Positions 54,787-64,000 of a DNA stretch of 64,000 bases are shown here, piece by piece. Source of the stretch: Yersinia canariae. Its GTDB lineage: Bacteria > Pseudomonadota > Gammaproteobacteria > Enterobacterales > Enterobacteriaceae. The translations under genes were made by a program, and so were the position numbers. Under the pieces are notes generated by a model. That model worked only from the letters and a program-made list of their open reading frames with translations, was not told where the DNA came from and ran no database searches. Numbering within the stretch: position 1 is the first letter of the stretch; every line of letters starts with the position of its first letter. The stretch is from contig NZ_CP043727.1 of the NCBI RefSeq assembly GCF_009831415.1, positions 310,001-374,000 on the forward strand. Reading direction: 5' to 3'.

Positions 54787-55597
54787 GGTTGTGTCGCATT
54801 AACAGGAAAGGGGCGGCAAAATTAGCGCTGCCTGTTTTTTAGGCTGCCAATAGGTAGAATTGTTCCGCAGAGGATAAACCTACGCTATTGGGATGCTGAA
54901 GTTGCCCTTTACGTATCATCTGCACACATTCAATGCCAGCCAATATCGTTTGTGCTCGCCGAAACGATTTGAATCCCAGCATCCGACCGTATCCGGCGTT
55001 TGATGTTCCGGTGGTCTTGCTCAATCAGGTTGTTTAGATATTTACTTTGCCTGACGGTTATCGTTTCCTCACCGGGCTTGTCGGCGTTGAATATGGCCAA
55101 AGCTGCTGTGTTGGCACCCCTTTTATCAATAGTCACGATCTCCGGCTCACCGTGCTGACGAATGGCTTTGCGAAAGAAAACGTAATGCGGCGACGGTATC
55201 CCGTTTGGCAGTCAGCAGGAAGTCGATGGTGTGACCGGCAGTGTCGACGGCCCGATAAAGATATTTCCATTGGCCTTTGACTTTGATGTAGGTTTCATCC
55301 ATTCGCCAGCGGCGACTCACTGTGTGTTTATGTCGGCGAAATACCGTATCCAGTAGCGGTACCAGACGAACAACCCAGCGGTGAAGTGTGGAATGATCAA
55401 CGACAACGCGACGCTCAGCCATCATTTCTTCGAGATCACGCAGACTCAGGGAATAAGCAAGGTACCAGCGAACACATTGCGCGATGACATCCACGGGATA
55501 ATGCAGGCGTTTGAAGGCTTTTCGGATCAGTGGCATAGTCAGGTAGCACCATAAAAAAACAGCATGTTACCTGACTACGCTTTAATGCGACAAAGCC
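54787..55597 (-). mobile_element. IS6-family insertion sequence (IS26-like), degraded
   Basis: This 811-base element is bounded by imperfect 16-base inverted ends: GGTTGTGTCGCATTAA at the left, and GGCTTTGTCGCATTAA when the right end is read inward. It encodes one IS6-type transposase on the minus strand, broken by two frameshifts. The flanking eight bases (AGAAAAAG left, TGCAATTC right) are not duplicated, so the insertion has since been rearranged, probably by deletion of DNA next to it. Confidence 0.85.
54841..55536 (-). pseudogene. Frameshifted IS6-family transposase
   Basis: The reading frame starts MPLIRKAFKRLHYPVD and carries the DDE residues in pieces. The first Asp is in RWRMDETYIKVKG (frame one, ending at 55147). 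The second is in TIDKRGANTAAL and the Glu in LIEQDHRNIKRR (second frame, near 54995-55130). The C-terminal part MLGFKSFRRAQTILAG to QFYLLAA is in a third frame. One shift lies near 55176-55180 and the other near 55005-55015. No functional transposase is expected. Confidence 0.9.
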
Positions 55598-55628
55598 TGC
55601 AATTCGGTTATCATGTTCCAACCTTATT

Positions 55629-55802
55629 TACAATGGAAAGAATAACTCATTAGATTTTTGGTTTGGAATTGTAGGATTAGTTTATGTTACTCCTGCGGCT
55701 TTACCAGAGAATATTGACTTAAGTCATGTTATTGAGATTATTATAAAGTTAACTGACTACTCATTTCGCCTTCACGAACGACCAACTACTATTGGTATTT
55801 AA
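55629..55802 (+). pseudogene. 3' remnant of a gene cut by the IS element, possibly an immunity gene
   Basis: An open frame begins just inside the right flank of the IS and ends at TAA 55802. It encodes 57 residues (NSLDFWFGIVGLVYVTPAAL, then IDLSHVIEIIIKLTDYSF, ending TTIGI) with normal-looking protein composition but no start codon. It is AT-rich like the toxin/immunity pair on the other side. In a CDI island such a fragment is most easily the tail of a CdiI-type gene. I do not recognise the family. Confidence 0.5.
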
Positions 55803-55990
55803 TTTAATTAGATATTTATCACAATAACTTTCCATTTGTACGATATTTTCTATGGATTTTATAAGCTAATTATTTGATGTCTTTTATATTATAAAATATG
55901 TATTGAAAATAACTTCTCGTAGGCATAATGCGCTGAATTACTTTATTCAGCCGTTTATCTGCCCCAGCAGGGCAAATAAGGATATTCCCT
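55803..55990 (+). promoter_or_regulatory. Upstream region of the two-partner secretion operon
   Basis: This AT-rich stretch runs between the truncated frame and the TpsB start and should hold the operon promoter. No specific operator was recognised. Composition switches from AT-rich to clearly GC-richer at the TpsB gene. Confidence 0.4.
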
Positions 55991-57679
55991 GTGCTGCGCT
56001 CCCATCATTCAACATTAATAGCTGGCATATTGTTGCCTGCGGTAGCTATTCCACTTGCAAGTAATAGCGCGGAATTAGCCCCCGTTCAACAAAGTATTCA
56101 TCAGCAGGAACGGCAACGGGCACTGGAAGAACGTCTGGCGCCTGCGACACCCGATGTACGCTTATCGGTACCTGCGGCCTCTGTGGGCCGGATTGCCTTC
56201 CCGGTTGAAAACCCCTGCTTTGTTATTGACCGCATTATCCTCAGTGGAACCGAGCCATTACCGAGCTGGTTGCCGCTGCAACGGCTGGCCAATCAGGCGC
56301 AAGGCCAGTGTTTGGGCGGACAGGGCATTAATCTGCTGATGAGCCAATTGCAAAACCGCCTGATCGACCATGGCTATGTCACCACCCGTGTTTTGGCTCC
56401 GCAGCAAGATTTGAACAGCGGCACATTGGCATTACACGTGATACCCGGCAAAATACGTCAGGTGACACTGACTCCCGACAGTGACCGCCATGTCACACTA
56501 TTCAGTGCTTTCCCCGCCCGCCCCGGTAATTTGTTGGATTTGCGTGATATCGAACAAGGGCTGGAGAACCTACAGCGCGTCCCCACCGTGCAAGCCAGTA
56601 TGGAGTTGATCCCCGGCTCCGCACCCGGTGAGACCGACATCGCCCTAAACTGGAAACAGAGTAAAATGTGGCGATTGGCGGCCTCACTGGATGACTCCGG
56701 CACCCGCAGCACCGGCCGCTATCAAGGTGGTGCAACACTGTTTCTGGATAACCCTTTATCCCTGAGTGACCTGTTTTATGTCTCGGCTGGCGGTTCAATA
56801 AAAAATCGCGGCGACAAAGGCACCAATAACCTGACCGGTCATTACTCGCTGCCGTTCGGTTACTGGACCGCAGGTATTACCGCCAGCAGCTATGACTATC
56901 ATCAGACGGTTGCAGGCCTGAATGGCGACTACAGCTATCGGGGTGAAAGTGAGAATGTCACACTGCAACTCAGCCGTCTGTTGCACCGCAACGCCAACCA
57001 GAAAACCACTTTTACCTACAATGTGCTGACCCGCTCGTCGAAAAACTACATCAATGATACCGAAGTGGAAGTGCAGCGCCGCCGCACCTCCGCCTGGCGT
57101 GTTGGGCTGGAACATCGCCACTTTATTTCGCAGGCCACACTGGATGCCGGTATCAGCTATCAGCGCGGCACTCGTTGGTTTGGTGCGATGCCCGCACAGG
57201 AAGAGTATGTTGGGGAAGGCACCGCCCTGAGTAAAATTCTGCGCTTAAATGCACAACTGGATATTCCTTTTGCCGTCTTGACGCAAAAATTCCACTACAA
57301 CCTGCAATACCAACGTCAAAGCACTAACACGCCGCTGACGGCACAGGATCAGTTCTCTATTGGTGGCCGCTGGTCAGTGCGCGGGTTTGATGGCGAGCGC
57401 ACGCTGAATGCTGATCGTGGCTGGACAGTGCGCAATGATCTCGGCTGGTACACCCCGCTGCCAGGGCATGAACTGTATGTCGGCGTTGACTATGGCGAGG
57501 TTGGGGGACGCAGTGCCTCTTATCTGCTGGGCCAGCATTTGGCGGGTGGAGCCATCGGTGTTCGCGGCAATATTCTGAATACCCGCTACGACCTGTTTGC
57601 GGGCAAACCACTCTCTAAACCCGACGGATTCAAAACCGACTCGGTGACTCTGGGCTTTAACCTGAACTGGCAATACTGA
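55991..57679 (+). CDS. TpsB outer-membrane transporter (CdiB/FhaC/ShlB-type)
   Basis: This 562-residue Omp85-superfamily transporter exports the giant TpsA protein encoded next. It has a signal peptide (about 1-27), an N-terminal helix rich in Gln/Arg ([12 protein letters not shown]), and two POTRA domains (about 60-210, with [11 protein letters not shown] and [18 protein letters not shown]). A 16-strand barrel contains the conserved [14 protein letters not shown] loop motif (about 454-467) and ends in GFNLNWQY. The start is GTG 55991 with AAGGA eight bases ahead. The toxin/immunity remnants nearby favour a CDI system over a plain haemolysin or adhesin. Confidence 0.93.
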   Translation: MLRSHHSTLIAGILLPAVAIPLASNSAELAPVQQSIHQQERQRALEERLAPATPDVRLSVPAASVGRIAFPVENPCFVIDRIILSGTEPLPSWLPLQRLANQAQGQCLGGQGINLLMSQLQNRLIDHGYVTTRVLAPQQDLNSGTLALHVIPGKIRQVTLTPDSDRHVTLFSAFPARPGNLLDLRDIEQGLENLQRVPTVQASMELIPGSAPGETDIALNWKQSKMWRLAASLDDSGTRSTGRYQGGATLFLDNPLSLSDLFYVSAGGSIKNRGDKGTNNLTGHYSLPFGYWTAGITASSYDYHQTVAGLNGDYSYRGESENVTLQLSRLLHRNANQKTTFTYNVLTRSSKNYINDTEVEVQRRRTSAWRVGLEHRHFISQATLDAGISYQRGTRWFGAMPAQEEYVGEGTALSKILRLNAQLDIPFAVLTQKFHYNLQYQRQSTNTPLTAQDQFSIGGRWSVRGFDGERTLNADRGWTVRNDLGWYTPLPGHELYVGVDYGEVGGRSASYLLGQHLAGGAIGVRGNILNTRYDLFAGKPLSKPDGFKTDSVTLGFNLNWQY

Positions 57680-57713
57680 TGCGCCCGATTAACGCTTTAC
57701 TCTGGGATGAGTT

Positions 57714-60700
57714 ATGAATAAGAACCTGTACCGTATCGTTTTCAATAAAGCGCGTGGCATGTTGATGGTGGTAGCGGATATCGCCGCCTCGGGTCGGGCC
57801 GCATCATCGCCGTCGTCAGGTCTTGGGCATACGCAAAGCCGCCGTATCAGTGCCTTATCGTCGCTGAGTTTTAGTCTGTTACTGGCCCTGGGTTGTGTTT
57901 CGTTATCCGCTCAGGCCGATATTGTCGCCGACGGCAGTGCGCCGGGAAATCAGCAGCCGGCCATTATCAACAGCGCCAACGGGACACCGCAGGTTAATAT
58001 CCAGACGCCGAGCAGCGACGGTGTGTCACGCAACGTTTACAGCCAGTTAGATGTCGATAATCGCGGAGTTATCCTCAATAACAGCCACGGCGTCAGCCAG
58101 ACCCAACTCGGTGGGTTTGTCAACGGCAACCCATCGCTGGCACACGGTGAGGCCAGTATTATCCTTAACGAAGTCAACAGCCGTGACCCGAGCAAGCTCA
58201 ATGGCTATATCGAAGTGGCCGGGCGCAAGGCGCAGGTGGTGATTGCCAATCCATCAGGCATTACCTGTGATGGTTGTGGTTTTATTAACGCCAACCGCGC
58301 GACCTTAACTACCGGTCAGGCGCAGCTCAATAATGGCCAGCTCACCGGCTACGATGTAGATCGGGGCGAAATTGTTATTCAAGGTAAAGGTCTGGACAGC
58401 AGCAACCAGGATCATACTGATCTGATCGCCCGTTCCGTTAAAGTGAATGCCGGTATCTGGGCCAATGATCTAAAAGTCACCGCCGGGCGCAATCAGATTG
58501 ATGCCGCACATCAGAATATTAATGCCAAAGCTGCCGATGGCAGCGCGCACCCAACAGTGGCGGTGGATGTTGCCAATTTGGGTGGCATGTATGCGGGTAA
58601 AATTCGCCTGATTGGTACTGAAAGCGGTGTCGGTGTGCGTAACGCGGGCGAGATAGGTGCTTCAGCAGGTGATATTACTATCACGGCTGACGGCATGCTG
58701 ATGAACAGCGGCCAGATCAATAGTGCGAGACAACTGGCGGTGAAGACTTCCGCCAATATTGATAACTCAGGTGTGCTCTACGCCAGTGGTGATACCCAAC
58801 TCACTACGGCGGGTAAGCTCAGTAACAGTGGCACTGTTGCGGCGGCGGGTGATACTACTCTGCGCGCGGCGGAGGTAAACAGTAACCGCAACTCTCTCTT
58901 GGGTGCGGGTGTCAAATCCGACAACAGCAGTGTTACCCGCGGCACTCTTAGCATTGAAGCCAACGGGCAGCTAATCGCCCAAGGGAAAAATGTCAGTGGT
59001 ACGGCGCAAAATCTCAACGCACACAGTATCGATCTCAGCGACAGTCAAACCCAGAGCAGTGATATCACATTGACCTCACAAGGTGGGCCAATTGATCTCA
59101 GCGGAGCCAGGTTATCCGCCAGCCAGAATCTTTCTGCCTCAACAGCTTCGCAACTACGTACCGACAATGCCAACCTGGTTGCCGGACAAGTCACACTCGA
59201 CGCGCAAACGCTCTCCAATGTTGGCGGCGTGATAGCACAAACGGGGACCACAGATTTCAATCTGAATCTGCCGGGTAATATTGATAACCGTGATGGCAAG
59301 TTCCTCTCTGGTGGCAAACTCTCGCTGCAAGCCGAAACACTGAACAGCAATGGCAACAGCTTGCTCGGTGCCGGAGTGCAGAGCGATGGCAAGCTGGCCA
59401 ATAGTGGGGAGCTTAATGTCGCCACGCGCCAGGCATTGATTGCTCAAGGGCAAAATGTGGCTGCGGGTGCCATGACGTTATCGGGCAGCCGTGTTGACCT
59501 CACCGGTAGCCAAACTCAGGCTGGCAATATCACTGTAACGGCACGCGATGGCGATATTTCTACGCAAGACGCGACGGTGCTCACTCCCGGAACCCTTGCG
59601 ATCACCGCCGCAGCAAACTCGAAACAAACCCTGAATAACAGTGGCGGTAAATTGCATGCTGATAACATCCAACTCAATCTCGCCAGACTTGATAGCAGCA
59701 TAGGGGAAATTGCCGCCGCGACCGATATGTGGATACGCCTGCAAAGTGATTTCACTCATCAGGCTGGCGCACGACTAACGGCGGGGCGTGATCTGCTCTT
59801 TAACACCAGTGGCGCACTGACTAATCAGTACAAACTGGAAGCCGGACGGGATATGCAGTTGACGGCGCTCAGTATCAGCAACACCAATGCTGATAACAAC
59901 AGCGCCCTACTGGCCGGTCGGGATTTGTCATTGAACACCGATAGCCTGTTTAACAGCGGGACTCTGTATGCCGCCGGTGTTGGGCAATTTACAATTAACG
60001 GAAATGCCGAAAATCGGGGCGAGATCTACACCGAACAACAATTGACTTTAGCCTCTGCGGGCAATCTGGCTAACAGCGGTGTGATACAAACTCGCGGGGA
60101 TATGCAGTTATCCACTGAGGGCTATCTCAACAATAGCGGCACCTTGTATAGCGCGGGTGACCAAATGGCGCTATCCGTCACCGGTGACCTAACCAATAAG
60201 GGCAGCCTGTATGCTGCCAAGGGCAATTTACACCTGTTGACCAAAGGTAATCTGGATAACAGTGGCAGCCTCTATGGCGCGGGGAACAGCGAGTTAACAG
60301 TGCATGGTAATGCGGCTAACTCCGGCTCCGTTTATACCCAAGGCGTACTACAGTGGCAGTCTGACGGGAGTGTCGCTAACAATGGTTCCATTGCCGCACT
60401 TGGCGACCTCCAACTGAAGGCCAGCGGCTTACTCAGTAGCAATCCATCCATGATAGCAGCGGGATTGACAGCAGATGGTAGCCGAGCCAACAGCAGTGAT
60501 TTGACTATCACCACAGAGCACACCTTGATTGCTCAAGGGCAGAATATCGCTACGGGTACATTAGCGCTGTCAGGTAGCCAACTTGATTTAGCCGGTAGTC
60601 AGACTCAGGCTAATGCTATCACTCTCGCGGCCAAATCGGGCGATATCACCTTAACTGAGGCCGTGGTTAAAGCTGCGACGCAGCTGTCGGCTGGGACAAC

Positions 60701-63700
60701 CACCTTGCTACGTGCTGATAAAGCCAGCCTGATTGCTGATCAGATAACTCTCGCCGCGCAATCACTCTCTAACTTCGGCGGTGTCATCGCACAAACTGGC
60801 ATCACCGATTTCAATCTCAACCTGGCTGGTTATCTGGATAACCGCGCTGGCACCCTGCTCTCTAAAGGCAACGTGGCGGTGCAGGCGCAGCGTCTTGATA
60901 GCAACAGCACCAGCTTGTTGGGCGCTGGGATACAAAGTGATGGCCGCCTGACTGATACGGGCAACCTGGCGGTAACCACCCATCAGGATTTGATCGCACA
61001 AGGTCAAACCCTCGCGGCGGGGGCCATGACGTTAACCGGTAGTCGGGTGAGTCTTGCCGACAGTCACACGCAAGCTCGCGAGATGAATATTATTGCCAAC
61101 AGTGGTGATATCAGCACACAGCGCGCCAACATCATTTCTCTTGGCTCGCTGACCATTACTGCGGGCGCAAATGCAGCTCAAAAACTCAATAACCAAGGCG
61201 GCGCACTGGCGGCGAATAATATCTCGTTGAATCTTGGTCAGTTTGATGGCAGCGCAGGTAAAGTCAGTGCCAGTCAGGATCTAACTATTGGTTTACTGAG
61301 TGATTTCAACAATCTGGCAGGCTCTACCCTCCAGGCTGGACGAGATTTAACCTTTACCACTCAAGGTGCCTTAACCAATAGCGGGCAGTTGTTGGCAGGC
61401 CGAAAACTCAGTACTGACTCCACCACCTTGTTCAACAGCGGCAGCATTATTGGGGCTGAAGCCACACTCAAAGCACGTCAAAGCATCACCAACTCCGGCC
61501 CTAAAGCCCTCATCGGCGCAACGGATGAAAATGGCACATTAACCTTGCTGGCACCGGTGATTGAGAACAGTGATACCGTTACCCACACAGACAGCGCCCC
61601 GACCACCACCCTTTTAGGTATGGGTAAGGTCATTCTGGCGGGCGGGCAAGATAATAGCGGGAATTATCAGACGGCGGCTCAGATCCTCAACATTTCTGGT
61701 CTGATTGAATCAGGCAAAGATCTGCTGATTTACGCCAGCAAGCTGACCAATCGCCGCCATATTCTCACCGCCAATAGCAACTTTGTTGTGGCCAATACGG
61801 TGAATGGCACCGCTTACTGGACGGCTGAAAACCCAGATATTCCGGGCGGGCGCTATGCAGAACCGCCTCATGGCGGCTCGATGAATAGCGATTATACCGG
61901 CACTGATTATACGTCGACTTACGCCTATAACGGCATTGATCAAATCAGCCCTGAGGCACAACTGTTAGCGGGAGGGAACCTGACCCCACAGGTGGGCACG
62001 CTGGAAAATTTCTGGAGCAAAGTGAGTGCGCAAGGCGAGATTGATCTTTCGGGTGTCACCCTGAATCAAGATGGTTGGGGGAATGCACAACGCCTGATCG
62101 AACGGACGACATCCAGCGGTGAGTGGCGCTACCGTACCTACAAAGGCAATTTGTGGGGTACCGGTTGGGGGCCGGAGGTCAAAGAACACACCACCAACCA
62201 ATACGCCTCCAGTCTTACCGCGAAAACCATTAGTGGCAGTGGGACGACGATTAATAATGGGGCAAACTCCGGTGCAATCTCTCCACCAAACAATCGTGAC
62301 AATATCGGCAAGGACATTGCTGTTGAATTTAACGGTATTTCGCTGACACTTCCCAGCGGTGGGCTGTATCAACTCAGTACAGATAAAGGCCACTACGCGC
62401 CTGACCCGGAAGGCAAGCTTTCGTTCGACAGTATCAATACCCCTTCCGCCAACGTGGATCGCACTGGCCTCGCCGCCCCAGTTAGGGCGTTGAGTGGCGG
62501 CTATCTGGTGGAAACTAACCCGGCGTTTGCCAATCTCAATAACTGGAAAGGGTCGGATTACGTGCTCCAACAGTTGAATAATGACCCGAATGTGCTCTTC
62601 AAACGTTTGGGGGATAACGCCTACGAACAACGTCTGGTGCGCGACCAGGTGCTGGCGCTGACCGGTCAGGCGGTCGCCAGTGATTACCGCAGCGCTCAGG
62701 AACAGTTCGAGCAGGTCTTTGCGGCGGGACTCGAGTACAGCAAGACGTTCAATATTGCCCTCGGCACCCACCTCAGTGCGGAACAGATGGCCGCATTAAC
62801 CACCAATATCGTGCTGATGGAAAGCCGCGAAGTCGCTGGCGAAACCGTGCTGGTACCGGTGGTCTATCTGGCAGGCGTTAAGCCGGGTGACTTGCATGCC
62901 AACGGTGCGCTGATTGCGGCCAATAATATCGAACTCACCGATGTCCAGGGTTTAAGTAATCAAGGGGCCATCAAAGCCACCCATGATCTGCGCATTAGCA
63001 TGGCAAAAGATATCACCCTGACCAGCAATGGCGGCCTGCTTCAGGCGGGCAATAATCTGCAACTCAGTACGTTGAACAGTGATATAGACCTGACCGGTGC
63101 GCAGTTAAATGCCACTAACTTGCAACTGGATAGCGGGCGCGATTTAATCCTGCGCACCGGCACTGAACAACTCAGTAGCAGCAATGGTTCCGTGCTGCGC
63201 AATCAAACCCTGCTAGGGCCGCTGGCGAGTCTCAATGTCAGTAACAACGCGGTGATTAATACCGAGCGCGACTTTATCCTGCAAGGCGCAAGTGTGAATG
63301 TCGGCAAAGATCTTCAGGTCAATACCGGCGGCAACTGGATCCTCAATACCGTCGAGCGCAGCGACCAGATAAGTGCGAATTATGGTTATGGCAGTTCGAC
63401 CAGCGAGCACATCCGCCATCTGGGTAGCGAGGTGAATATCGGTGGCGCGTTGACCGCTAAGGTCGACAATCTGACCGCCGTGGGGGCCAACATCAATGCC
63501 GATACCATTGATGTGCAGGCGCAAAATATCAACCTTAGCGCGGCCACCGACAGTCTGCACGTCACCGGTGAATCTTCGAGCAAGCGCCATACCAGTTCAG
63601 TGGATCTCTACGATGAAACGCTGCACGGCAGCCAGTTGAACGCCAAGAACGATATCAATCTTAATGCGGCAAAAGACATCACCCTCAGTGCCAGCGCAGT

Positions 63701-64000
63701 ACAAACCGACGGTTCTCTGAAGCTGGCTGCGGGCGGGGATGTCACCGTCTCCACCCAGACCGAACAACATGATGAACAGCGCAATCATACCGGCACTAAA
63801 AAAGGTCTGGCCTCCACCACCACCACCCGCACCGAAGACAGTATTAGCCAGGCACTGGCCGTTGGCTCGATGCTGTCGGCGGGCTCTATCAATGTCAGTG
63901 GCAAAAATATCGCGGTCATCGGCAGTAACGTGGTGGCCGATAACGATATTAACCTGCGCGCAAAAGAGAACATCACCATCGGCACTGCGCAGCAGAGCGA
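57714..64000 (+). CDS. Giant TpsA exoprotein (CdiA / filamentous haemagglutinin-like), 3' part beyond window
   Basis: At least 2095 codons are open to the end of the window. The N-terminus carries an extended signal peptide (MNKNLYRIVFNKARGMLMVV, hydrophobic core near 50-70, cleavage after AQA). Next is the TPS secretion domain (about 70-320) with NPSGITCDGCGFINANRATL. Long FHA-type beta-helix repeats follow, including four copies of a LIAQGQ-centred module. A non-repetitive middle region (about 1360-1740, with LNNWKGSDYVLQQLNNDPNV) is the receptor-binding stretch in CdiA proteins, followed by further repeats. The toxin end, if any, is not visible, so CdiA versus adhesin stays open. It starts 35 bases after the TpsB stop. 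Confidence 0.92.
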   Translation, partial: MNKNLYRIVFNKARGMLMVVADIAASGRAASSPSSGLGHTQSRRISALSSLSFSLLLALGCVSLSAQADIVADGSAPGNQQPAIINSANGTPQVNIQTPSSDGVSRNVYSQLDVDNRGVILNNSHGVSQTQLGGFVNGNPSLAHGEASIILNEVNSRDPSKLNGYIEVAGRKAQVVIANPSGITCDGCGFINANRATLTTGQAQLNNGQLTGYDVDRGEIVIQGKGLDSSNQDHTDLIARSVKVNAGIWANDLKVTAGRNQIDAAHQNINAKAADGSAHPTVAVDVANLGGMYAGKIRLIGTESGVGVRNAGEIGASAGDITITADGMLMNSGQINSARQLAVKTSANIDNSGVLYASGDTQLTTAGKLSNSGTVAAAGDTTLRAAEVNSNRNSLLGAGVKSDNSSVTRGTLSIEANGQLIAQGKNVSGTAQNLNAHSIDLSDSQTQSSDITLTSQGGPIDLSGARLSASQNLSASTASQLRTDNANLVAGQVTLDAQTLSNVGGVIAQTGTTDFNLNLPGNIDNRDGKFLSGGKLSLQAETLNSNGNSLLGAGVQSDGKLANSGELNVATRQALIAQGQNVAAGAMTLSGSRVDLTGSQTQAGNITVTARDGDISTQDATVLTPGTLAITAAANSKQTLNNSGGKLHADNIQLNLARLDSSIGEIAAATDMWIRLQSDFTHQAGARLTAGRDLLFNTSGALTNQYKLEAGRDMQLTALSISNTNADNNSALLAGRDLSLNTDSLFNSGTLYAAGVGQFTINGNAENRGEIYTEQQLTLASAGNLANSGVIQTRGDMQLSTEGYLNNSGTLYSAGDQMALSVTGDLTNKGSLYAAKGNLHLLTKGNLDNSGSLYGAGNSELTVHGNAANSGSVYTQGVLQWQSDGSVANNGSIAALGDLQLKASGLLSSNPSMIAAGLTADGSRANSSDLTITTEHTLIAQGQNIATGTLALSGSQLDLAGSQTQANAITLAAKSGDITLTEAVVKAATQLSAGTTTLLRADKASLIADQITLAAQSLSNFGGVIAQTGITDFNLNLAGYLDNRAGTLLSKGNVAVQAQRLDSNSTSLLGAGIQSDGRLTDTGNLAVTTHQDLIAQGQTLAAGAMTLTGSRVSLADSHTQAREMNIIANSGDISTQRANIISLGSLTITAGANAAQKLNNQGGALAANNISLNLGQFDGSAGKVSASQDLTIGLLSDFNNLAGSTLQAGRDLTFTTQGALTNSGQLLAGRKLSTDSTTLFNSGSIIGAEATLKARQSITNSGPKALIGATDENGTLTLLAPVIENSDTVTHTDSAPTTTLLGMGKVILAGGQDNSGNYQTAAQILNISGLIESGKDLLIYASKLTNRRHILTANSNFVVANTVNGTAYWTAENPDIPGGRYAEPPHGGSMNSDYTGTDYTSTYAYNGIDQISPEAQLLAGGNLTPQVGTLENFWSKVSAQGEIDLSGVTLNQDGWGNAQRLIERTTSSGEWRYRTYKGNLWGTGWGPEVKEHTTNQYASSLTAKTISGSGTTINNGANSGAISPPNNRDNIGKDIAVEFNGISLTLPSGGLYQLSTDKGHYAPDPEGKLSFDSINTPSANVDRTGLAAPVRALSGGYLVETNPAFANLNNWKGSDYVLQQLNNDPNVLFKRLGDNAYEQRLVRDQVLALTGQAVASDYRSAQEQFEQVFAAGLEYSKTFNIALGTHLSAEQMAALTTNIVLMESREVAGETVLVPVVYLAGVKPGDLHANGALIAANNIELTDVQGLSNQGAIKATHDLRISMAKDITLTSNGGLLQAGNNLQLSTLNSDIDLTGAQLNATNLQLDSGRDLILRTGTEQLSSSNGSVLRNQTLLGPLASLNVSNNAVINTERDFILQGASVNVGKDLQVNTGGNWILNTVERSDQISANYGYGSSTSEHIRHLGSEVNIGGALTAKVDNLTAVGANINADTIDVQAQNINLSAATDSLHVTGESSSKRHTSSVDLYDETLHGSQLNAKNDINLNAAKDITLSASAVQTDGSLKLAAGGDVTVSTQTEQHDEQRNHTGTKKGLASTTTTRTEDSISQALAVGSMLSAGSINVSGKNIAVIGSNVVADNDINLRAKENITIGTAQQS
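58971..61130 (+). repeat. Four long repeats in the TpsA beta-helix
   Basis: LIAQG(K/Q)-centred blocks begin at 58971, 59436, 60525 and 60990. The spacing is exactly 465 bases (155 codons) within each of two pairs. Copies 2 and 4 also share upstream text (IAQTG.TDFNLNL, LLGAG.QSDG.L). This points to growth by duplication of a 155-residue beta-helix segment. Confidence 0.75.

Noticed and set aside
58051..63985. Many open frames on the minus strand (and one on the plus strand at 58051-58242) inside the giant exoprotein
   Set aside because: They lie inside the single continuous TpsA frame (checked near 57.7, 60.4, 61.8 and 64.0 kb), have low-complexity shadows of its repeats, and lack ribosome sites.
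1..64000. CRISPR array, rRNA, prophage structural genes
   Set aside because: No regularly spaced direct repeats, rRNA sequence or phage structural genes were seen.

Overview
The window looks like the chromosome of a Yersinia species, most likely Y. enterocolitica or a close relative. The 710-residue ferrioxamine receptor matches what I remember of Y. enterocolitica FoxA almost throughout. The haem locus (hemP-hmuRSTUV) has the Yersinia arrangement. A SPI-2-type type III secretion (T3SS) locus sits beside acs and gltP. Species assignment is from memory, not from a search.

Layout. (1) 1-3.1 kb: the start of acs (minus strand, cut by the window edge), a 0.9-kb AT-rich gap, then gltP and its terminator. 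(2) 3.2-28.7 kb: a complete SPI-2-type T3SS. The two-component pair ssrB/ssrA reads leftward. Rightward come ssaBCDE, the translocon/chaperone block sseA-sseB-sscA-sseC-sseD-sseE-sscB-sseF, an AraC-type regulator where Salmonella has sseG, and the apparatus genes ssaGHIJ, a sctK-like gene, and ssaKLMVNOPQRSTU. Gene order is that of Salmonella SPI-2 apart from the AraC gene. (3) 28.8-33 kb: yedE-yedF (sulfur/selenium-type transporter and TusA-like protein) and a large MscS-family channel. (4) 33.1-35.5 kb: foxA with a Fur box and a terminator.

(5) 35.7-40.6 kb: an AT-rich five-gene cluster I do not recognise as a described system. It encodes a SufS-like cysteine desulfurase, an acyl-CoA-dehydrogenase-like protein without the usual catalytic glutamate motif, a MoaD/ThiS-type sulfur carrier ending in GG, a hotdog-like protein, and an E1-like ThiF/MoeB protein fused to a rhodanese that has lost the zinc cysteines. 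Together these resemble a sulfur-relay module that would put sulfur into a small molecule through a carrier thiocarboxylate. This is the best candidate for a new system here.

(6) 40.7-42.5 kb: the yjiS/yjiR pair. (7) 42.5-51.3 kb: haem uptake and anaerobic haem breakdown, chuW-chuX-chuY then hemP-hmuR-S-T-U-V, all on the minus strand, with Fur boxes ahead of chuW and hemP. (8) 51.5-53.4 kb: a dienelactone-hydrolase-like protein and an acetoin reductase (budC).

(9) 53.8 kb to the end: what appears to be the left edge of an island inserted in a tRNA-Phe gene. A displaced 45-base tRNA-Phe 3' end is followed by an orphan colicin-D-type CdiA-CT toxin with its immunity gene. Next come an IS6-family element whose transposase is frameshifted, the tail of a truncated gene, and a two-partner secretion pair. 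The TpsB transporter is complete; the giant CdiA/FHA-like TpsA runs off the window after at least 2095 codons.
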